This document shows positions 1 through 12,404 of a DNA stretch of 64,000 nt, piece after piece. The notes under the pieces were generated by a model. It was not told where the DNA came from. It saw only the letters and a program-made list of their open reading frames with translations, and did not search any database. A program made the position numbers and the translations under genes. Numbering within the stretch: the first letter of the stretch is position 1; the number at the start of each line of letters is the position of its first letter. The DNA comes from Solibacillus sp. FSL R7-0682. Lineage in GTDB: Bacteria; Bacillota; Bacilli; Bacillales_A; Planococcaceae. The stretch lies in assembly GCF_038005985.1 (NCBI RefSeq), contig NZ_JBBOUI010000001.1, positions 3,058,001 to 3,122,000 of the forward strand, given 5' to 3'.

Positions 1-278
1 TCTCCAATAATATCTGCTACTGGTTTTTTAAATGTGTAACTTTGACCAAAGTCACCTTGCGCAGCATTCGCAATCCAATTGTAGTACTGTACATACCAAG
101 GATCATTTAAGCCTGCTTTTTCACGTAATTCTTCAATAACTGATGGATCAGTTTCTGGTGTAATTAACCCTGTAAACGGATCTCCTGGCATTTGCTTCGC
201 TAAAATGAAAATGAGAAGACTTAAAATAAACAATTGCGGAATCATTATTAAGAATCGACGAATGATTGTTTTCCACAT
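1..278 (-). CDS. Oligopeptide/dipeptide ABC transporter permease, OppB/DppB type (5' part only)
   Basis: This is the first 92 codons of a membrane permease; the gene runs off the left edge. The protein starts [11 protein letters not shown], followed by one hydrophobic segment (about residues 6-25). A PGDPF motif and a later GDFGQSY motif follow; both are typical of the N-terminal region of OppB/DppB permeases. The ATG at 278 lies one base after the oppF stop, and its ribosome site (GGAGGG) is inside the oppF 3' end, so the two are translationally coupled. It would form the channel with a second permease (OppC/DppC type) expected outside the window. The peptide specificity cannot be read from this fragment. 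Confidence 0.85.
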   Translation of the reverse strand, partial: MWKTIIRRFLIMIPQLFILSLLIFILAKQMPGDPFTGLITPETDPSVIEELREKAGLNDPWYVQYYNWIANAAQGDFGQSYTFKKPVADIIG

Positions 279-279
279 A

Positions 280-1227
280 TTATAGTCCCTCCTTTTCTGT
301 CTCAGACATGGCAACTTTATGCGTTTCTGAAATTGATTTTAAAGGATAAACTTTACCTTCTTTATCATAATACTTATGCTGTTCTTCACGATATGTTGCT
401 TCAACTTTTTGACGAACGATTTTACGTTCCATACGTGTTTCCGGCTCAATATCGGGAATAGCTGATAGTAAACGATTTGTATAAATATGTTGTGGATTAC
501 TGTAAATATCGCCACGTTTACCTGTTTCAACAAATCTACCTTTATACATAATAGAGATGTGGTCACACATATGACGAACAACCCCTAAGTCATGCGAGAT
601 GAATAAATAACTAATTCCGTATTGTTCTTGAATTTCCTTCATAAAGTTTAATACTTGCGCTTGTACAGATAAATCAAGCGCAGATACAGGTTCATCAGCA
701 ATAATCATTTTAGGATTACATGCAACTGCGCGTGCAATACCTAAACGTTGTTTTTGTCCACCTGAAAATTCGTGTGGATATTTTAGTAAGACGTCTTCAC
801 TCATCCCGACAATCGCAAGCAATTCATTTATACGCTTACGCTCTTCCTGTGGGGACAACCGCATAAAATTACGAATTGGCTCTGCTAAAATATCGAGTAC
901 ACGCTTACGTGGATTCATACTAGAGTGTGAATCTTGGAAAATCATTTGAATATCACGATTGTATGCTGAATCTCGATTACGGCTTTGATTTGTTACGTCT
1001 TTACCTTCATAAATAATCTTTCCAGACGTAATTTTCTCTAACCCAATGATTGCTTTACCTGTCGTTGATTTCCCTGAACCTGATTCCCCTACTAAACCGT
1101 AAGTTTTTCCTTTTTCAAATTCCATTGTGACACCATCTACAGCGTACACGTGGTCCACTACTTTATTTAAGAAACCACCTCGGATAGGATAGTGAACTTT
1201 TAAATCTTGTACTTGCAAGAAACTCAT
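280..1227 (-). CDS. oppF: Oligopeptide ABC transporter ATP-binding protein, OppF/AppF type
   Basis: This ATPase powers peptide uptake as half of an OppD/OppF-type heterodimer on the inner face of the membrane. Visible motifs are the Walker [10 protein letters not shown] (residues 47-55), the signature FSGGQKQR (about 154) and the Walker B region with ADEPVSALD (about 178). Its 315 residues are normal for OppF. The C-terminal tail has no cysteine cluster, unlike many OppD/DppD proteins. Its ATG overlaps the oppD stop (ATGA), and oppB follows one base after its own stop, so D-F-B form one operon. The App (AppDF) and Dpp families are equally possible names; the substrate-binding protein that would decide is not in the window. 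Confidence 0.9.
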   Translation of the reverse strand: MSFLQVQDLKVHYPIRGGFLNKVVDHVYAVDGVTMEFEKGKTYGLVGESGSGKSTTGKAIIGLEKITSGKIIYEGKDVTNQSRNRDSAYNRDIQMIFQDSHSSMNPRKRVLDILAEPIRNFMRLSPQEERKRINELLAIVGMSEDVLLKYPHEFSGGQKQRLGIARAVACNPKMIIADEPVSALDLSVQAQVLNFMKEIQEQYGISYLFISHDLGVVRHMCDHISIMYKGRFVETGKRGDIYSNPQHIYTNRLLSAIPDIEPETRMERKIVRQKVEATYREEQHKYYDKEGKVYPLKSISETHKVAMSETEKEGL

Positions 1228-2234
1228 TGATTTACGCTCCCTTCCTCATCCTCAAAATGGAAGTGTTCCCAGCATGTACAGCGAACTAAATGCCCTGGTC
1301 CTACCTCATGTAGCTCTGGATTTGCTTCATGTACGGAAGCATCCATCCATGGAATACGTGATGCAAATCGGCAACCTTCACGTGGTAATTTCGTTAAAGA
1401 TGGTACCATCCCTTGAATAACTTCTAAACTCTCATTCTCACTATTTGTTTGAGGGATTGATTTTAATAACGATCTCGTATACGGGTGCTTTGGATTTCTG
1501 AACAGTTCAACTACTGGCGCCTCTTCAATTACTTGCCCTGCATACATTACAGCAACGCGGTCAGCAACCTCAGCAACAACACCTAAATCGTGTGTAATTA
1601 AAATAATGCCCGATTGAATTTCATCTTGTAGCGATTTTAATAAATCCAAAATTTGTGCCTGAATCGTTACGTCAAGTGCCGTTGTTGGTTCGTCCGCAAT
1701 AATAATCGCAGGTTTACCAGATAAAGCGATCGCAATCATTACTCGCTGACGCATACCTCCTGATAATTGGTGAGGGAATTGCTTTGCCACTCGTGGCGAA
1801 TTCGGAATACCAACTTGATCTAGTAATTCGATTACGCGTTTTTCACGTTCCTGTTTGTTTAATTTACTGTGATAAATTAAACCTTCTTCAATTTGCTCAC
1901 CAATACGCATTAAAGGATTTAAAGCAGATAATGGATCTTGGAAAATAAATCCAATATCATTTCCTCGCAGCTTATTAAATTGCTCTTCCGTTAAATTCGC
2001 CAAATTTTGATTGTTATAAAGAATTTCACCTTCAACTTTTGTATTGATTGAATTGTGTAATCCGACAATCGAAGTGGCTAACGTACTTTTACCACAACCT
2101 GACTCACCAACAATTGCCAAAATTTCGTTTTTGCGAAGCGTTAATGAAACATTGTCTACAGCAGGATAAAAAGTATCTTTAATACGGAAACTCGTACGTA
2201 AATTACGAATTGTTAATAATTCATTCGTAGACAC
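1224..2234 (-). CDS. oppD: Oligopeptide ABC transporter ATP-binding protein, OppD/AppD type
   Basis: Partner ATPase of OppF and first gene of this operon. It shows Walker A GESGCGKST (about residue 42), signature LSGGMRQR (about 158) and Walker B IIADEPTTALD (about 178). The C-terminal domain has GCRFASR and a later RCTC, resembling the cysteine-containing OppC/D-specific tail of the family. The start is GTG at 2234, preceded by AAGGAG about ten bases upstream. The stop overlaps the oppF ATG. The order D-F-B resembles the app-type arrangement, in which the ATPases come first, more than opp (A-B-C-D-F). I infer that a binding protein and second permease follow beyond the left edge. Confidence 0.9.
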   Translation of the reverse strand: MSTNELLTIRNLRTSFRIKDTFYPAVDNVSLTLRKNEILAIVGESGCGKSTLATSIVGLHNSINTKVEGEILYNNQNLANLTEEQFNKLRGNDIGFIFQDPLSALNPLMRIGEQIEEGLIYHSKLNKQEREKRVIELLDQVGIPNSPRVAKQFPHQLSGGMRQRVMIAIALSGKPAIIIADEPTTALDVTIQAQILDLLKSLQDEIQSGIILITHDLGVVAEVADRVAVMYAGQVIEEAPVVELFRNPKHPYTRSLLKSIPQTNSENESLEVIQGMVPSLTKLPREGCRFASRIPWMDASVHEANPELHEVGPGHLVRCTCWEHFHFEDEEGSVNQ

Positions 2235-2351
2235 TAAAAAATCGCTCCTTTCTTATTAACATTTAGCTCATCTATACTCACTCTATTAACCTAACTAACT
2301 CTCTGTTTAATTAATATTATGTATTTGTAAATATTTAGTATTACATTATAA

Positions 2352-2379
2352 ATTATCCATAAAATATACACAAAGTCAA
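2352..2379 (-). promoter_or_regulatory. Probable sigma-A promoter of the opp operon
   Basis: On the minus strand a -35 TTGACT (2379-2374) and a -10 GATAAT (2357-2352) are separated by 16 bases. They lie about 118 bases upstream of the oppD start. The surrounding DNA is very AT-rich, so chance matches are more likely than usual. Confidence 0.45.
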
Positions 2380-2617
2380 TAATTAAACTTTCTAACTATT
2401 CTAATTTAACATTTTATTTTAAACAATAGCAAATTATTAATTAAATTCAAATGTTCTGATAATTTATCATAAAAATTAAATATAATCCAGCACTTTTTTA
2501 CTAAAAAATATTACTTCATACATAATATCGTTCATCAAAGTTTAATAAAACGAAATCATTTTAAACTTCATTTTACTAAATAATGATATTTGGCATAGGA
2601 GAATTATATAACTATAG

Positions 2618-2661
2618 CAAAAACGTGTAAAGTATATTTTCAATACATTCACACGTTTTTG
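2618..2661 (-). terminator. Hairpin ending the pyr operon
   Basis: The arms CAAAAACGTGT (2618-2628) and ACACGTTTTTG (2651-2661) pair perfectly, with a smaller GTAT/ATAC stem in the loop. It lies 19 bases after the pyrE stop. The T-run is part of the stem rather than a free tail, so it may work in both directions or weakly. Confidence 0.55.
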
Positions 2662-2679
2662 AATTGTTTTAATATTTTT

Positions 2680-3312
2680 TTATTTTAAATTACCGTTTTT
2701 TAAATCATTATGCCAGTTTTTTAAGAAAGGAATTTGATTTTCTTCAATTGTCCCTGATTCTTTTGCAGCATCAATTAAATAGTCAAAATTTGTTAATGAA
2801 ACATATTTAATATCCGCTTTACTAAATGCTTCCTCAGCTTTTGGTAAATTGTATGTGTAAACACAAACGACGCCTAACACTTCACAGCCAGCTGCACGCA
2901 AAGCTTCTACTGCAGTTATCGATGAACCACCCGTTGATACAATATCTTCAACTACAACGACCTTTTGACCAGCACGATACTTCCCTTCAATTTGTTTTCC
3001 TCGTCCATGTTCTTTTGCCTTTGAACGTACATAAACCATTGGTAATTCTAATATGTCGGATACCCAAGCAGCATGTGGAATACCAGCTGTTGCGGTACCA
3101 GCTACCACTTCACATTCACTAAATTTTTCTTGGATTAACGTAGCTAAACCATGAGCAAGCTGCTTACGAATTACTGGATCTGAAATAGTTAAACGTGTAT
3201 CACAGTATATTGGTGATTTAACTCCAGATGCCCATGTAAATAAATCCTTTGGGTTCAATTCCACTGCTCCGACTTTTAACATTGCGTGCGCTATTTCATT
3301 TTGTAAAGACAT
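2680..3312 (-). CDS. pyrE: Orotate phosphoribosyltransferase
   Basis: Converts orotate and PRPP to OMP, the fifth step of UMP synthesis. The PRPP-binding motif VVVVEDIVSTGG is at residues 118-129 of 210. I place the start at the ATG at 3312 (MSLQNEIA), because GGGAGGA sits about eight bases upstream and the gene then begins one base after the pyrF stop. A start eight codons further up, at 3336, would lie inside pyrF with no ribosome site. It is the last gene of the pyr operon and is followed by a hairpin. Length and sequence are ordinary for the family. Confidence 0.96.
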   Translation of the reverse strand: MSLQNEIAHAMLKVGAVELNPKDLFTWASGVKSPIYCDTRLTISDPVIRKQLAHGLATLIQEKFSECEVVAGTATAGIPHAAWVSDILELPMVYVRSKAKEHGRGKQIEGKYRAGQKVVVVEDIVSTGGSSITAVEALRAAGCEVLGVVCVYTYNLPKAEEAFSKADIKYVSLTNFDYLIDAAKESGTIEENQIPFLKNWHNDLKNGNLK

Positions 3313-3313
3313 T

Positions 3314-4024
3314 TTATTTTTCCTCCCATAATTCACAAACTTCTTTATATGCTTCTACTGGATTTTGTGCCCCTGTAATTGCACGACCTACAACGATTAA
3401 TGAAGAACCATCCTTACGTGCTCCATTAGGTGTAGCAATCCGCTTTTGGTCGTGAGCGTCACCGCCAAGCATACGGATTCCTGGTGTAACGCGTAAGAAA
3501 TGTTCACCGCACACTTCACGAATTGCCTGTGCTTCATGAACAGAACATACAACTCCATTTAAACCAGACTGTTTTGTTAGCTGTGCATAATGTAATACCG
3601 ATTCATTTAATGTTAAATTAATTTTCTGCTCTTTTTGCATTTGTTGTTCCGTTGTCGAAGTTAATTGGGTAACAGCTATTAATGCTGCGCGCTGTTTACC
3701 TGCTGCAGTTCCAGCTTCTAGTCCTTCCAATGCGCCTTCCATCATGGGACGACCACCCGCAGCATGCACATTTACTAAATCAACGCCTAATCGTGCTAGG
3801 CCCTTCATTGCAGACTTCACCGTATTTGGGATATCGTGTAATTTTAAATCCAAAAAAATATCATGCCCTAGATCTTTTACTTTACGTACAATATCCGGAC
3901 CTTCCTGTAAGTATAATTCCATCCCGATTTTTACAAATAAAGGCTCGTTAAATTTAGATAAAAATGAAAATACATCTTGTTCATTTGAAAAATCCAAAGC
4001 AATAATTGGTTTGCTGTTATTCAT
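3314..4024 (-). CDS. pyrF: Orotidine 5'-phosphate decarboxylase
   Basis: Decarboxylates OMP to UMP, the last step of the de novo pathway. The catalytic signature DLKLHDIPNT is at residues 59-68, with Asp59, Lys61 and Asp64 in the expected DxKxxD spacing; a phosphate-binding GxR region (VTPGIR) lies further on. The protein has 236 residues, usual for the short bacterial form. It starts one base downstream of the pyrD stop, and its own 3' end carries the pyrE ribosome site, so translation is probably coupled through pyrD-F-E. Confidence 0.96.
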   Translation of the reverse strand: MNNSKPIIALDFSNEQDVFSFLSKFNEPLFVKIGMELYLQEGPDIVRKVKDLGHDIFLDLKLHDIPNTVKSAMKGLARLGVDLVNVHAAGGRPMMEGALEGLEAGTAAGKQRAALIAVTQLTSTTEQQMQKEQKINLTLNESVLHYAQLTKQSGLNGVVCSVHEAQAIREVCGEHFLRVTPGIRMLGGDAHDQKRIATPNGARKDGSSLIVVGRAITGAQNPVEAYKEVCELWEEK

Positions 4025-4025
4025 A

Positions 4026-5707
<1,682 letters not shown>

Positions 5708-8700
5708 TTAATGTACTACCTCCGCTTTCGGCATTTCTTCTGCTGTAAACGTCATCGATTCAATAACTCGAAGCATTGCTTCAGCTGTATCCAGTGACGT
5801 TAAGCAAGGAACACCATTTTCTACAGACTCACGACGAATTCTGAAGCCATCACGAGCTGGTTGCTTGCCTTTTGTTAATGTATTGACAATCAGTTGAGCT
5901 TCACCATTTTGAATCATGTCCACTAATGTTTTACCTTTACCACCGATTTTTTCTACAACGTCCGCTTTAATACCATTATTTTCAAATAATTTCGCTGTAC
6001 CTTCTGTTGCGACGATGCGGTAGCCCACCGTTGAGAAGCGTTTTGCTAATGAAACAGCCTCTTCTTTATCCTTGTCAGATACTGTAAACAAAACAGTGCC
6101 ATGCGTTTTTATTTCCATGCCTGCTGCAACAAAGCCTTTATATAATGCTTTTTCATACGTAGCATCTTTCCCCATTACTTCCCCTGTAGACTTCATTTCA
6201 GGACCTAATGTAATATCTACACGACGTAACTTAGCAAAAGAGAATACCGGCACTTTCACAAACACGCCTGGTTTTTCTGAAGCTAACCCTGTCGGATAGC
6301 CTTGAGATGGAATTGATTGACCTAAAATTGCCTTCGTCGCAATATTTGCCATCGGGATATTTGTAATTTTACTTAAGAATGGTACTGTACGAGATGAACG
6401 AGGGTTTACTTCAATTACGTAAATTTCCCCTTTACTCATTACATATTGGATATTCATTAAGCCAACAATACCAAGGCCTTTTGCAAGACGCGTCGTATAA
6501 TCAACTAATGTTTCTTTTTGTGCATCCGTTAATTTTTGTGGTGGATATACAGAGATTGAGTCACCAGAGTGAACCCCCGCTCGTTCAACGTGCTCCATAA
6601 TACCAGGGATTAACACATTTTCACCATCACAAATTGCGTCTACTTCAATTTCTTGACCTGTTAAATAACGGTCTACCAATACCGGATGATCTGGAGATGC
6701 TTCTACTGCATTTGCCATGTAGTGTGCAAGTTCTTCCATGTTATATACGATTTCCATTGCTCGACCACCCAGAACGTAAGATGGACGAACTAACACTGGG
6801 AAGCCCAGTTTTTCAGCGATTTTTAATGCACCTTCTGCTGAAGTTGCTGTGTCACCTGGTGGTTGCGGAATGTCTAGTTGCTTTAATGCCTGCTCGAATT
6901 TATCACGGTTTTCAGCACGGTCAATATCTTCTAATGATGTACCTAAAATTTTCACACCATTTGCTTCTAGCTTATCTGCTAAGTTAATTGCTGTTTGTCC
7001 ACCAAACTGTACAACAACGCCCTCTGGTTGCTCAAGATCAATAATATGCATTACGTCCTCGATTGTTAATGGCTCGAAGTATAATTTATCAGAAATCGAG
7101 AAGTCCGTTGAAACTGTTTCAGGGTTTGAGTTAATAATAATTGCTTCATAGCCTGCTTCTTGAATAGCCCATACTGAGTGAACAGTTGCATAGTCAAATT
7201 CTACCCCTTGACCGATACGAATTGGTCCCGAACCAAGTACAACTACAGATGGCTTATCTGTTTTAATTGATTCATTCTCTTCTTCGTATGTGCCGTAGAA
7301 GTATGGTGTTTGTGAATCAAATTCTGCCGCACATGTATCGACCATTTTATATACTGGAATAATTCCTTGCTCTTTACGGAATGTATATATTTCTTGCTCT
7401 GTTGTATTCCACAGCTGTGCGATTTTTTTATCTGCAAATCCTAGACGTTTTGCTGTACGCAATACATCTTTGTTATGCTTGTTTGCTTCTAATGTACTTT
7501 CCATATTCACGATTTTCTTCAATTTATTTAAGAAGAATAAATCAATCGCAGACCACTCATGGATTTTTTCAATTGTTACCCCACGACGTAGTGCCTCTCC
7601 AATGAAGAATAAACGCTCATCTCCAGCCTTTTTAATACGCTTTTCAATCCATGAATCCGTTAACTCCTCTGCATTTTTCATTTCGATATGCACATGCCCT
7701 GTTTCTAATGAACGAACTGCTTTAAGTAGCGCTTCTTCAAATGTACGCCCTAGTGCCATAACCTCACCAGTTGCCTTCATTTGCGTTCCTAAATTACGTT
7801 TAGCAGATTCGAACTTATCAAATGGCCAACGTGGAATTTTCGCTACAATGTAATCAAGGGCTGGCTCGAAACAAGCAAATGTTGACCCTGTAACTGGGTT
7901 TTTAATTTCATCTAATGTAAGACCTACTGCAATTTTCGCTGCTAGCTTTGCAATTGGATAACCTGTTGCTTTTGAAGCAAGGGCGGACGAACGTGATACA
8001 CGTGGATTTACTTCAATAACATAGTATTGGAAGCTGTTTGGATCAAGTGCTAACTGTACATTACAGCCACCTTCAATTTTTAACGCACGGATAATATCAA
8101 GTGAGATATTACGTAGCATTTGGTTTTCACGGTCTGATAATGTTTGCGTTGGCGCAACTACAATTGAGTCACCTGTATGAATCCCAACTGGGTCAAAGTT
8201 TTCCATGTTACAAACTACGATGGCGTTATCCGCCGCGTCACGCATTACTTCATACTCAATCTCTTTAAAACCTGCGATTGATTTTTCAAGTAAGCATTGT
8301 GTTACAGGAGAATATTTTAAACCGGACGTTACGATTTCTTGTAAGTCTTGATCGTTGTAGCAAATACCGCCACCAGTTCCACCAAGTGTGAACGCTGGAC
8401 GTACGATTACTGGGTAACCGATTTTTGCAACGAACGCCTTCGCTTCCTCCATATTGTGAATAATATCTGATTCAGGAACTGGTGCACCTAATTCATACAT
8501 TAAATTACGGAATAAATCACGGTCTTCTGCTTTATGAATAGCATCTAGTTTTGTACCTAAAATCTCGATACCTAACTCGTCTAATATACCTGACTCATCA
8601 AGCTCAATCGCCATGTTTAAACCTGTTTGACCACCTAAAGTTGAAAGAATCGCATCCGGGCGCTCTTTACGTAAAATACGTGATACGAATTCTAAACTAA

Positions 8701-8905
8701 TTGGCTCGATGTATACTTTATCTGCGATTTCTGTATCCGTCATAATTGTTGCTGGGTTTGAGTTGATTAAAATTACGCGGTACCCTTCTTCTTTTAATGA
8801 AAGACACGCTTGTGTACCTGCGTAGTCAAACTCTGCTGCTTGACCGATGACGATTGGACCTGATCCGATTACTAAAATTGTGTTTATATCTGTACGTTTA
8901 GGCAT
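5708..8905 (-). CDS. pyrAB: Carbamoyl-phosphate synthase large chain (pyrimidine-specific)
   Basis: Makes carbamoyl phosphate from bicarbonate, two ATP and the ammonia channelled from PyrAA. The protein (1065 residues) has the usual duplicated layout: two ATP-grasp synthetase halves, each starting with a GSGPIxIGQ motif (about residues 14 and 561), an oligomerisation domain between them and an MGS-like allosteric domain at the C-terminus (about 930-1065). Its start overlaps the end of pyrAA by eight bases. I saw no frameshift or gap. Since the operon is PyrR-controlled, this copy serves pyrimidine rather than arginine synthesis. Confidence 0.96.
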   Translation of the reverse strand: MPKRTDINTILVIGSGPIVIGQAAEFDYAGTQACLSLKEEGYRVILINSNPATIMTDTEIADKVYIEPISLEFVSRILRKERPDAILSTLGGQTGLNMAIELDESGILDELGIEILGTKLDAIHKAEDRDLFRNLMYELGAPVPESDIIHNMEEAKAFVAKIGYPVIVRPAFTLGGTGGGICYNDQDLQEIVTSGLKYSPVTQCLLEKSIAGFKEIEYEVMRDAADNAIVVCNMENFDPVGIHTGDSIVVAPTQTLSDRENQMLRNISLDIIRALKIEGGCNVQLALDPNSFQYYVIEVNPRVSRSSALASKATGYPIAKLAAKIAVGLTLDEIKNPVTGSTFACFEPALDYIVAKIPRWPFDKFESAKRNLGTQMKATGEVMALGRTFEEALLKAVRSLETGHVHIEMKNAEELTDSWIEKRIKKAGDERLFFIGEALRRGVTIEKIHEWSAIDLFFLNKLKKIVNMESTLEANKHNKDVLRTAKRLGFADKKIAQLWNTTEQEIYTFRKEQGIIPVYKMVDTCAAEFDSQTPYFYGTYEEENESIKTDKPSVVVLGSGPIRIGQGVEFDYATVHSVWAIQEAGYEAIIINSNPETVSTDFSISDKLYFEPLTIEDVMHIIDLEQPEGVVVQFGGQTAINLADKLEANGVKILGTSLEDIDRAENRDKFEQALKQLDIPQPPGDTATSAEGALKIAEKLGFPVLVRPSYVLGGRAMEIVYNMEELAHYMANAVEASPDHPVLVDRYLTGQEIEVDAICDGENVLIPGIMEHVERAGVHSGDSISVYPPQKLTDAQKETLVDYTTRLAKGLGIVGLMNIQYVMSKGEIYVIEVNPRSSRTVPFLSKITNIPMANIATKAILGQSIPSQGYPTGLASEKPGVFVKVPVFSFAKLRRVDITLGPEMKSTGEVMGKDATYEKALYKGFVAAGMEIKTHGTVLFTVSDKDKEEAVSLAKRFSTVGYRIVATEGTAKLFENNGIKADVVEKIGGKGKTLVDMIQNGEAQLIVNTLTKGKQPARDGFRIRRESVENGVPCLTSLDTAEAMLRVIESMTFTAEEMPKAEVVH

Positions 8906-9998
8906 GTTGATTCTCCTTCGCTGCTTCGTTTTCCATCATTTCAATGAATTCATCAAATAAGTGATTTGAATCTTCTGGACCCGGTGAAGCCTCTGGGTGA
9001 TATTGAACTGTGAAGATTGGATAGTTCTTATGGCGAACACCTTCACAAGTACCGTCATTCAGTGCGATATGAGTTAATTCAAGATCCGTCTCTTTTAATG
9101 ACTCGATATCAATTGCATAGCCATGGTTTTGAGAAGTTAAATCTGTACGACCTGTTCGCAAATCTTTTACAGGATGGTTACCGCCACGGTGTCCGAATGG
9201 TAATTTGAAGCTTTTCGCACCACATGCTAAAGAGAATAATTGGTGACCTAAGCAAATGCCGAACATTGGCACTTTTCCGATTAATCCTTTAATTGTTTCA
9301 ATACCTTCCGTTACCTCTTCTGGGTTACCAGGACCATTAGAAAGCATAATACCATCTGGGTGCATCGCTAAAATTTGCTCTGCTGTTGTATTGTAAGGAA
9401 CAACTATTACATCACAGTCACGCTTGTTCAGCTCACGTAAAATCCCGTGCTTCATTCCAAAATCGAGTAATACGACGCGTTTCCCACGACCTGGTGATGG
9501 ATATGCTGCTTTTGGTGATACTTCACGCACGTGGTGAGTAATGTAAGGTGTATTTTGTAATTCTTCTACGATTTTTTCTACGTCCACCTCTACGTTAGCT
9601 TCTGTTAAGATTGCTCGCACTGCACCTTTTGCTCGAATAATGCGCGTTAATTTACGCGTATCAATCCCTTCAATGCCCGGGATATTTTGAGAAGTTAAAT
9701 AAGCATCTAATGTCATATCTGAACGCCAGTTAGATGGTTGATCTGCTAATTCACGTACGACGAATCCACGGATTGCCGGTGTTATTGATTCAAAGTCATC
9801 ACGGTTAATGCCGTAATTCCCGATTAATGGATATGTTAATGTTACGATTTGTCCGTAGAAAGAAGGATCAGATAATGTTTCTTGATAACCTGTCATTCCT
9901 GTTGTAAATACTACCTCACCTTGTGAAGCTTGTTCACTACCAAATGCAGTACCCGTAAATACTGTACCGTCTTCTAAAATTAAGTAACGTGTTTTCAT
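8898..9998 (-). CDS. pyrAA: Carbamoyl-phosphate synthase small chain (glutaminase subunit)
   Basis: Class I glutamine amidotransferase that hydrolyses glutamine and feeds ammonia to PyrAB. The catalytic triad is visible: Cys249 in GICLGHQ, and His334 with Glu336 in YHPEASPGP. The N-terminal half is the CPSase small-chain domain. Its ATG shares one base with the pyrC stop (TAATG), and the 3' end overlaps pyrAB by eight bases, consistent with equal production of the two subunits. The length of 366 residues is normal. Confidence 0.96.
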   Translation of the reverse strand: MKTRYLILEDGTVFTGTAFGSEQASQGEVVFTTGMTGYQETLSDPSFYGQIVTLTYPLIGNYGINRDDFESITPAIRGFVVRELADQPSNWRSDMTLDAYLTSQNIPGIEGIDTRKLTRIIRAKGAVRAILTEANVEVDVEKIVEELQNTPYITHHVREVSPKAAYPSPGRGKRVVLLDFGMKHGILRELNKRDCDVIVVPYNTTAEQILAMHPDGIMLSNGPGNPEEVTEGIETIKGLIGKVPMFGICLGHQLFSLACGAKSFKLPFGHRGGNHPVKDLRTGRTDLTSQNHGYAIDIESLKETDLELTHIALNDGTCEGVRHKNYPIFTVQYHPEASPGPEDSNHLFDEFIEMMENEAAKENQHA

Positions 9999-11272
9999 TA
10001 TTCTGCCTCCTGATATGCAATGTTACCTTCGCAAATAGTCATTACTGGCCAACCTTTTGCTACCCAGCCATCAAAAGGTGTGTTTCGACCTTTTGATACA
10101 AACCCTTGTGCATCTATTGCTTGTTCTTTCTCTAAATCGATTAATACTAAATCTGCAGAAGCACCGACTTCTAGTGTCCCATATGGTAAGTCAAAAATTT
10201 GAGCAGCCTTAACACTCATCCAGTCTACTAATTGCTTTAATGTCCATTTTTCCGTCTCAACAAAGTTTGTATAAAGTAATGGGAAAGCCGTTTCAAAGCC
10301 TACAATACCGAATGGTGCGCCAACCATACCACAGCATTTTTCTTCTACTGTATGTGGTGCATGGTCTGTTGCGATACAATCAATCGTGCCATCAAGTAGT
10401 GCCGCGTGTAAGGAATCTTTATCGTCTGCTGCACGTAATGGAGGATTCATTTTCCAATTTGCATCATCTGAAGGAATATCCATTTCTTCAAGTAATAAAT
10501 GGTGTGGGCAAACTTCTGCTGTAACTTTTATGCCTGCTGCTTTGGCGTCGCGTACCGCACGCACAGATTCCTTCGTTGAGACGTGGCATACGTGATAGCG
10601 AGCACCCGCTGCCTCAGCTAGTAAAACATCTCGTGCAATTTGTACGGACTCGCAAACTGAAGGAATTCCTGGTAATCCAAGTTCCTTGTTACGCTTCCCT
10701 TCATGCATAACCCCATCATAAATTAGTGAGTTATCTTCACAATGTGCCACAACCACAGCGTTTAGTTTTGCTGCTTGCTGCATTTGCTCATACATTGTTG
10801 AAGCTAGTTGAATCCCAACTCCATCATCAGAGAATGCAACCGCACCATGCGCCTTTAATTCTTCCATATTTGTTCGTACTTCACCGGAAATGTCCTTCGT
10901 TAATGATCCATATGGTAATACACGAATGACTGCGCTGTCCTTAATTAAACCGTTAATTAACTTCATATTTTCAATTGAATCAGGAACCGGTTTTGTATTC
11001 GGCATGGCACAAATCGTTGTGAAGCCACCTTTTGCAGCAGATGCTGTACCCGTTGCAATTGTTTCCTTATGCTCAAAACCCGGCTCGCGTAAATGCGTAT
11101 GTACATCTATGAACCCTGGTGCAACAAAGTGTCCTTTTCCATCAATTATTGTTGCGTGCTCTGGCACTTCGCCACCAATTGAAGCAATTTTCCCATCGAC
11201 TATTATAATAGAAGAAAGTACTAATTCCCCTTGTTCATTTAGAAGCTTTATGTTTTGAATAGCTGTTGTCAT
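9998..11272 (-). CDS. pyrC: Dihydroorotase
   Basis: Zinc enzyme that cyclises N-carbamoyl-aspartate to dihydroorotate, third step of the pathway. The metal ligands HTH (His58 and His60) followed by LREPG, and the later DHAPH motif (about residue 304), mark a class I dihydroorotase. The protein has 424 residues, as in Bacillus. The ATG at 11272 directly follows the pyrB stop, and the stop shares a base with the pyrAA start, so the block B-C-AA-AB is translationally tight. Confidence 0.96.
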   Translation of the reverse strand: MTTAIQNIKLLNEQGELVLSSIIIVDGKIASIGGEVPEHATIIDGKGHFVAPGFIDVHTHLREPGFEHKETIATGTASAAKGGFTTICAMPNTKPVPDSIENMKLINGLIKDSAVIRVLPYGSLTKDISGEVRTNMEELKAHGAVAFSDDGVGIQLASTMYEQMQQAAKLNAVVVAHCEDNSLIYDGVMHEGKRNKELGLPGIPSVCESVQIARDVLLAEAAGARYHVCHVSTKESVRAVRDAKAAGIKVTAEVCPHHLLLEEMDIPSDDANWKMNPPLRAADDKDSLHAALLDGTIDCIATDHAPHTVEEKCCGMVGAPFGIVGFETAFPLLYTNFVETEKWTLKQLVDWMSVKAAQIFDLPYGTLEVGASADLVLIDLEKEQAIDAQGFVSKGRNTPFDGWVAKGWPVMTICEGNIAYQEAE

Positions 11273-12151
11273 TTATTCTCTTCCTTTCAAAATCGTCTCT
11301 ACAATGGCCATACGAATGAACACACCATTTCGTACTTGCTCAAAAATTCGTGATCGCCTGCATTCAACTAATTCATCTGCAATTTCAACATCGCGATTAA
11401 CTGGTGCGGGATGCATAATAATCGCACCCTCTTTCATGCGTTTCTCACGTTCCGCTGTTAACCCGTATTCCTCATGATAACTATCTTTTGAGAAATTTTT
11501 GCTTACGGAATGTCGCTCATGCTGAATACGTAATAACATAATGACATCACTATCTTCTAGTACTTCATCCCATGAATGTGCTGCTTCAAAATCGCCTGCC
11601 CAAGCTGGCGGACATAAAAATCGAATGTTTGCTCCTAAACGTTGTAATGCAGATGCATTAGATTTGGCAACACGGCTATGAGAAATATCGCCAACGATTG
11701 TAATATTAAGCCCTTCAAATTCCCCGAATTCTTTTCGGATAGTATAAAGATCTAGCAAGCTTTGAGAAGGATGTTGCCCTGCACCATCGCCGGCATTTAT
11801 GACTGCGCAGTTAATCCCCTCTAATAGCTCGTTGTAATATTCATCCTCTTTATCTCGAATGATGACTGCATCAATACCAATCATTTCAAGTGTCTTTACC
11901 GTGTCATACATTGTTTCGCCCTTTGTCGTACTCGAAAATCCAGCATCAAATGGGATTACATTACATCCAACCCGACGTTCAGCCATTTCAAAGCTTGTCT
12001 TTGTACGTGTACTTGGTTCAAAAAATAAGTTTGCTACATTGTATGAGCGTGTTAAATTTGGTTTCATCCCGTTTTCAAAATCATGTGCTCGGTTTAAAAT
12101 AGCCACTATTTCTTCATTCGATAAATGTTCCATCGACAATAAATTTTTCAT
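11273..12151 (-). CDS. pyrB: Aspartate carbamoyltransferase catalytic chain
   Basis: Joins carbamoyl phosphate and aspartate, the committed step. The carbamoyl-phosphate loop FEPSTRTKTSF (Ser47-Thr-Arg-Thr) and the HPSQSLLDLYT motif (about residue 120) are intact. The protein has 292 residues, slightly shorter than most homologues (about 304), with no obvious missing motif. No pyrI regulatory chain is present, as usual in Firmicutes. A PyrR-type attenuator lies just upstream, so expression falls when uridine nucleotides are plentiful. Confidence 0.96.
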   Translation of the reverse strand: MKNLLSMEHLSNEEIVAILNRAHDFENGMKPNLTRSYNVANLFFEPSTRTKTSFEMAERRVGCNVIPFDAGFSSTTKGETMYDTVKTLEMIGIDAVIIRDKEDEYYNELLEGINCAVINAGDGAGQHPSQSLLDLYTIRKEFGEFEGLNITIVGDISHSRVAKSNASALQRLGANIRFLCPPAWAGDFEAAHSWDEVLEDSDVIMLLRIQHERHSVSKNFSKDSYHEEYGLTAEREKRMKEGAIIMHPAPVNRDVEIADELVECRRSRIFEQVRNGVFIRMAIVETILKGRE

Positions 12152-12277
12152 GCTCGCGCCTCCGATTAGAAATCGCCTCTTTATTTTGAATTGCTCGTAT
12201 TTTATTTACTTCCATTATATTTTGAATATTTCTTTTACACTTTGCAGTACCAGCTATCTGCATGACTTTTTTGCATT

Positions 12278-12308
12278 AAAAAGCCCCACTTTTTGGAAAG
12301 TGAGGCTT
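12278..12308 (-). terminator. Attenuator terminator in the pyrP-pyrB leader
   Basis: On the minus strand a GC-rich stem (arms within 12283-12306: GCCTCACTTT and AAAGTGGGGC) is followed by a T-run, and lies about 130 bases before the pyrB start. With the PyrR-binding loop upstream (12371-12390) it forms the expected conditional terminator. PyrR with UMP or UTP bound would favour this hairpin. Confidence 0.8.
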
Positions 12309-12370
12309 ACAAGGATATGACAGGCTAAAGGTAGGCAAAATGCGCTATCTTTAAACTGATTCATTCCCCT

Positions 12371-12390
12371 TGCCTGCCTCTCGGACAGTC
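12371..12390 (-). promoter_or_regulatory. PyrR-binding loop upstream of pyrB
   Basis: Read on the minus strand, the segment contains GTCCGAGAGGC, followed by a purine-rich AAGGGG stretch. This resembles the PyrR-binding loop (ARUCCNGNGAGGYU) seen before pyr genes in Bacillus, but is one base shorter in the middle than the consensus. Its position between pyrP and pyrB and ahead of a terminator supports the call. Confidence 0.75.
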
Positions 12391-12404
12391 TTAAAAGGTA
12401 CGTA

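Larger units (their letters stand above)
2235..2679. other. AT-rich intergenic region between pyrE and oppD
   Basis: This 445-base gap holds the opp promoter and a long leader at its left side and the pyr operon terminator hairpin at its right side (2618-2661). The middle part, about 2380-2610, is extremely AT-rich. I see no open reading frame with a ribosome site and no recognisable RNA there. Confidence 0.6.

Noticed and set aside
2380-2610. Possible leader RNA or curved DNA in the pyrE-oppD gap
   Set aside because: Only extreme AT-richness; no stable stem or conserved motif could be recognised.
3313-3336. Upstream start of pyrE adding MNYGRKNK
   Set aside because: It lies within pyrF, lacks a ribosome site, and the ATG at 3312 has a well-spaced one.
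11859-12320. 153-codon plus-strand frame over pyrB and its leader
   Set aside because: It is the antisense of pyrB, crosses the attenuator, has no ribosome site and no protein-like motif.
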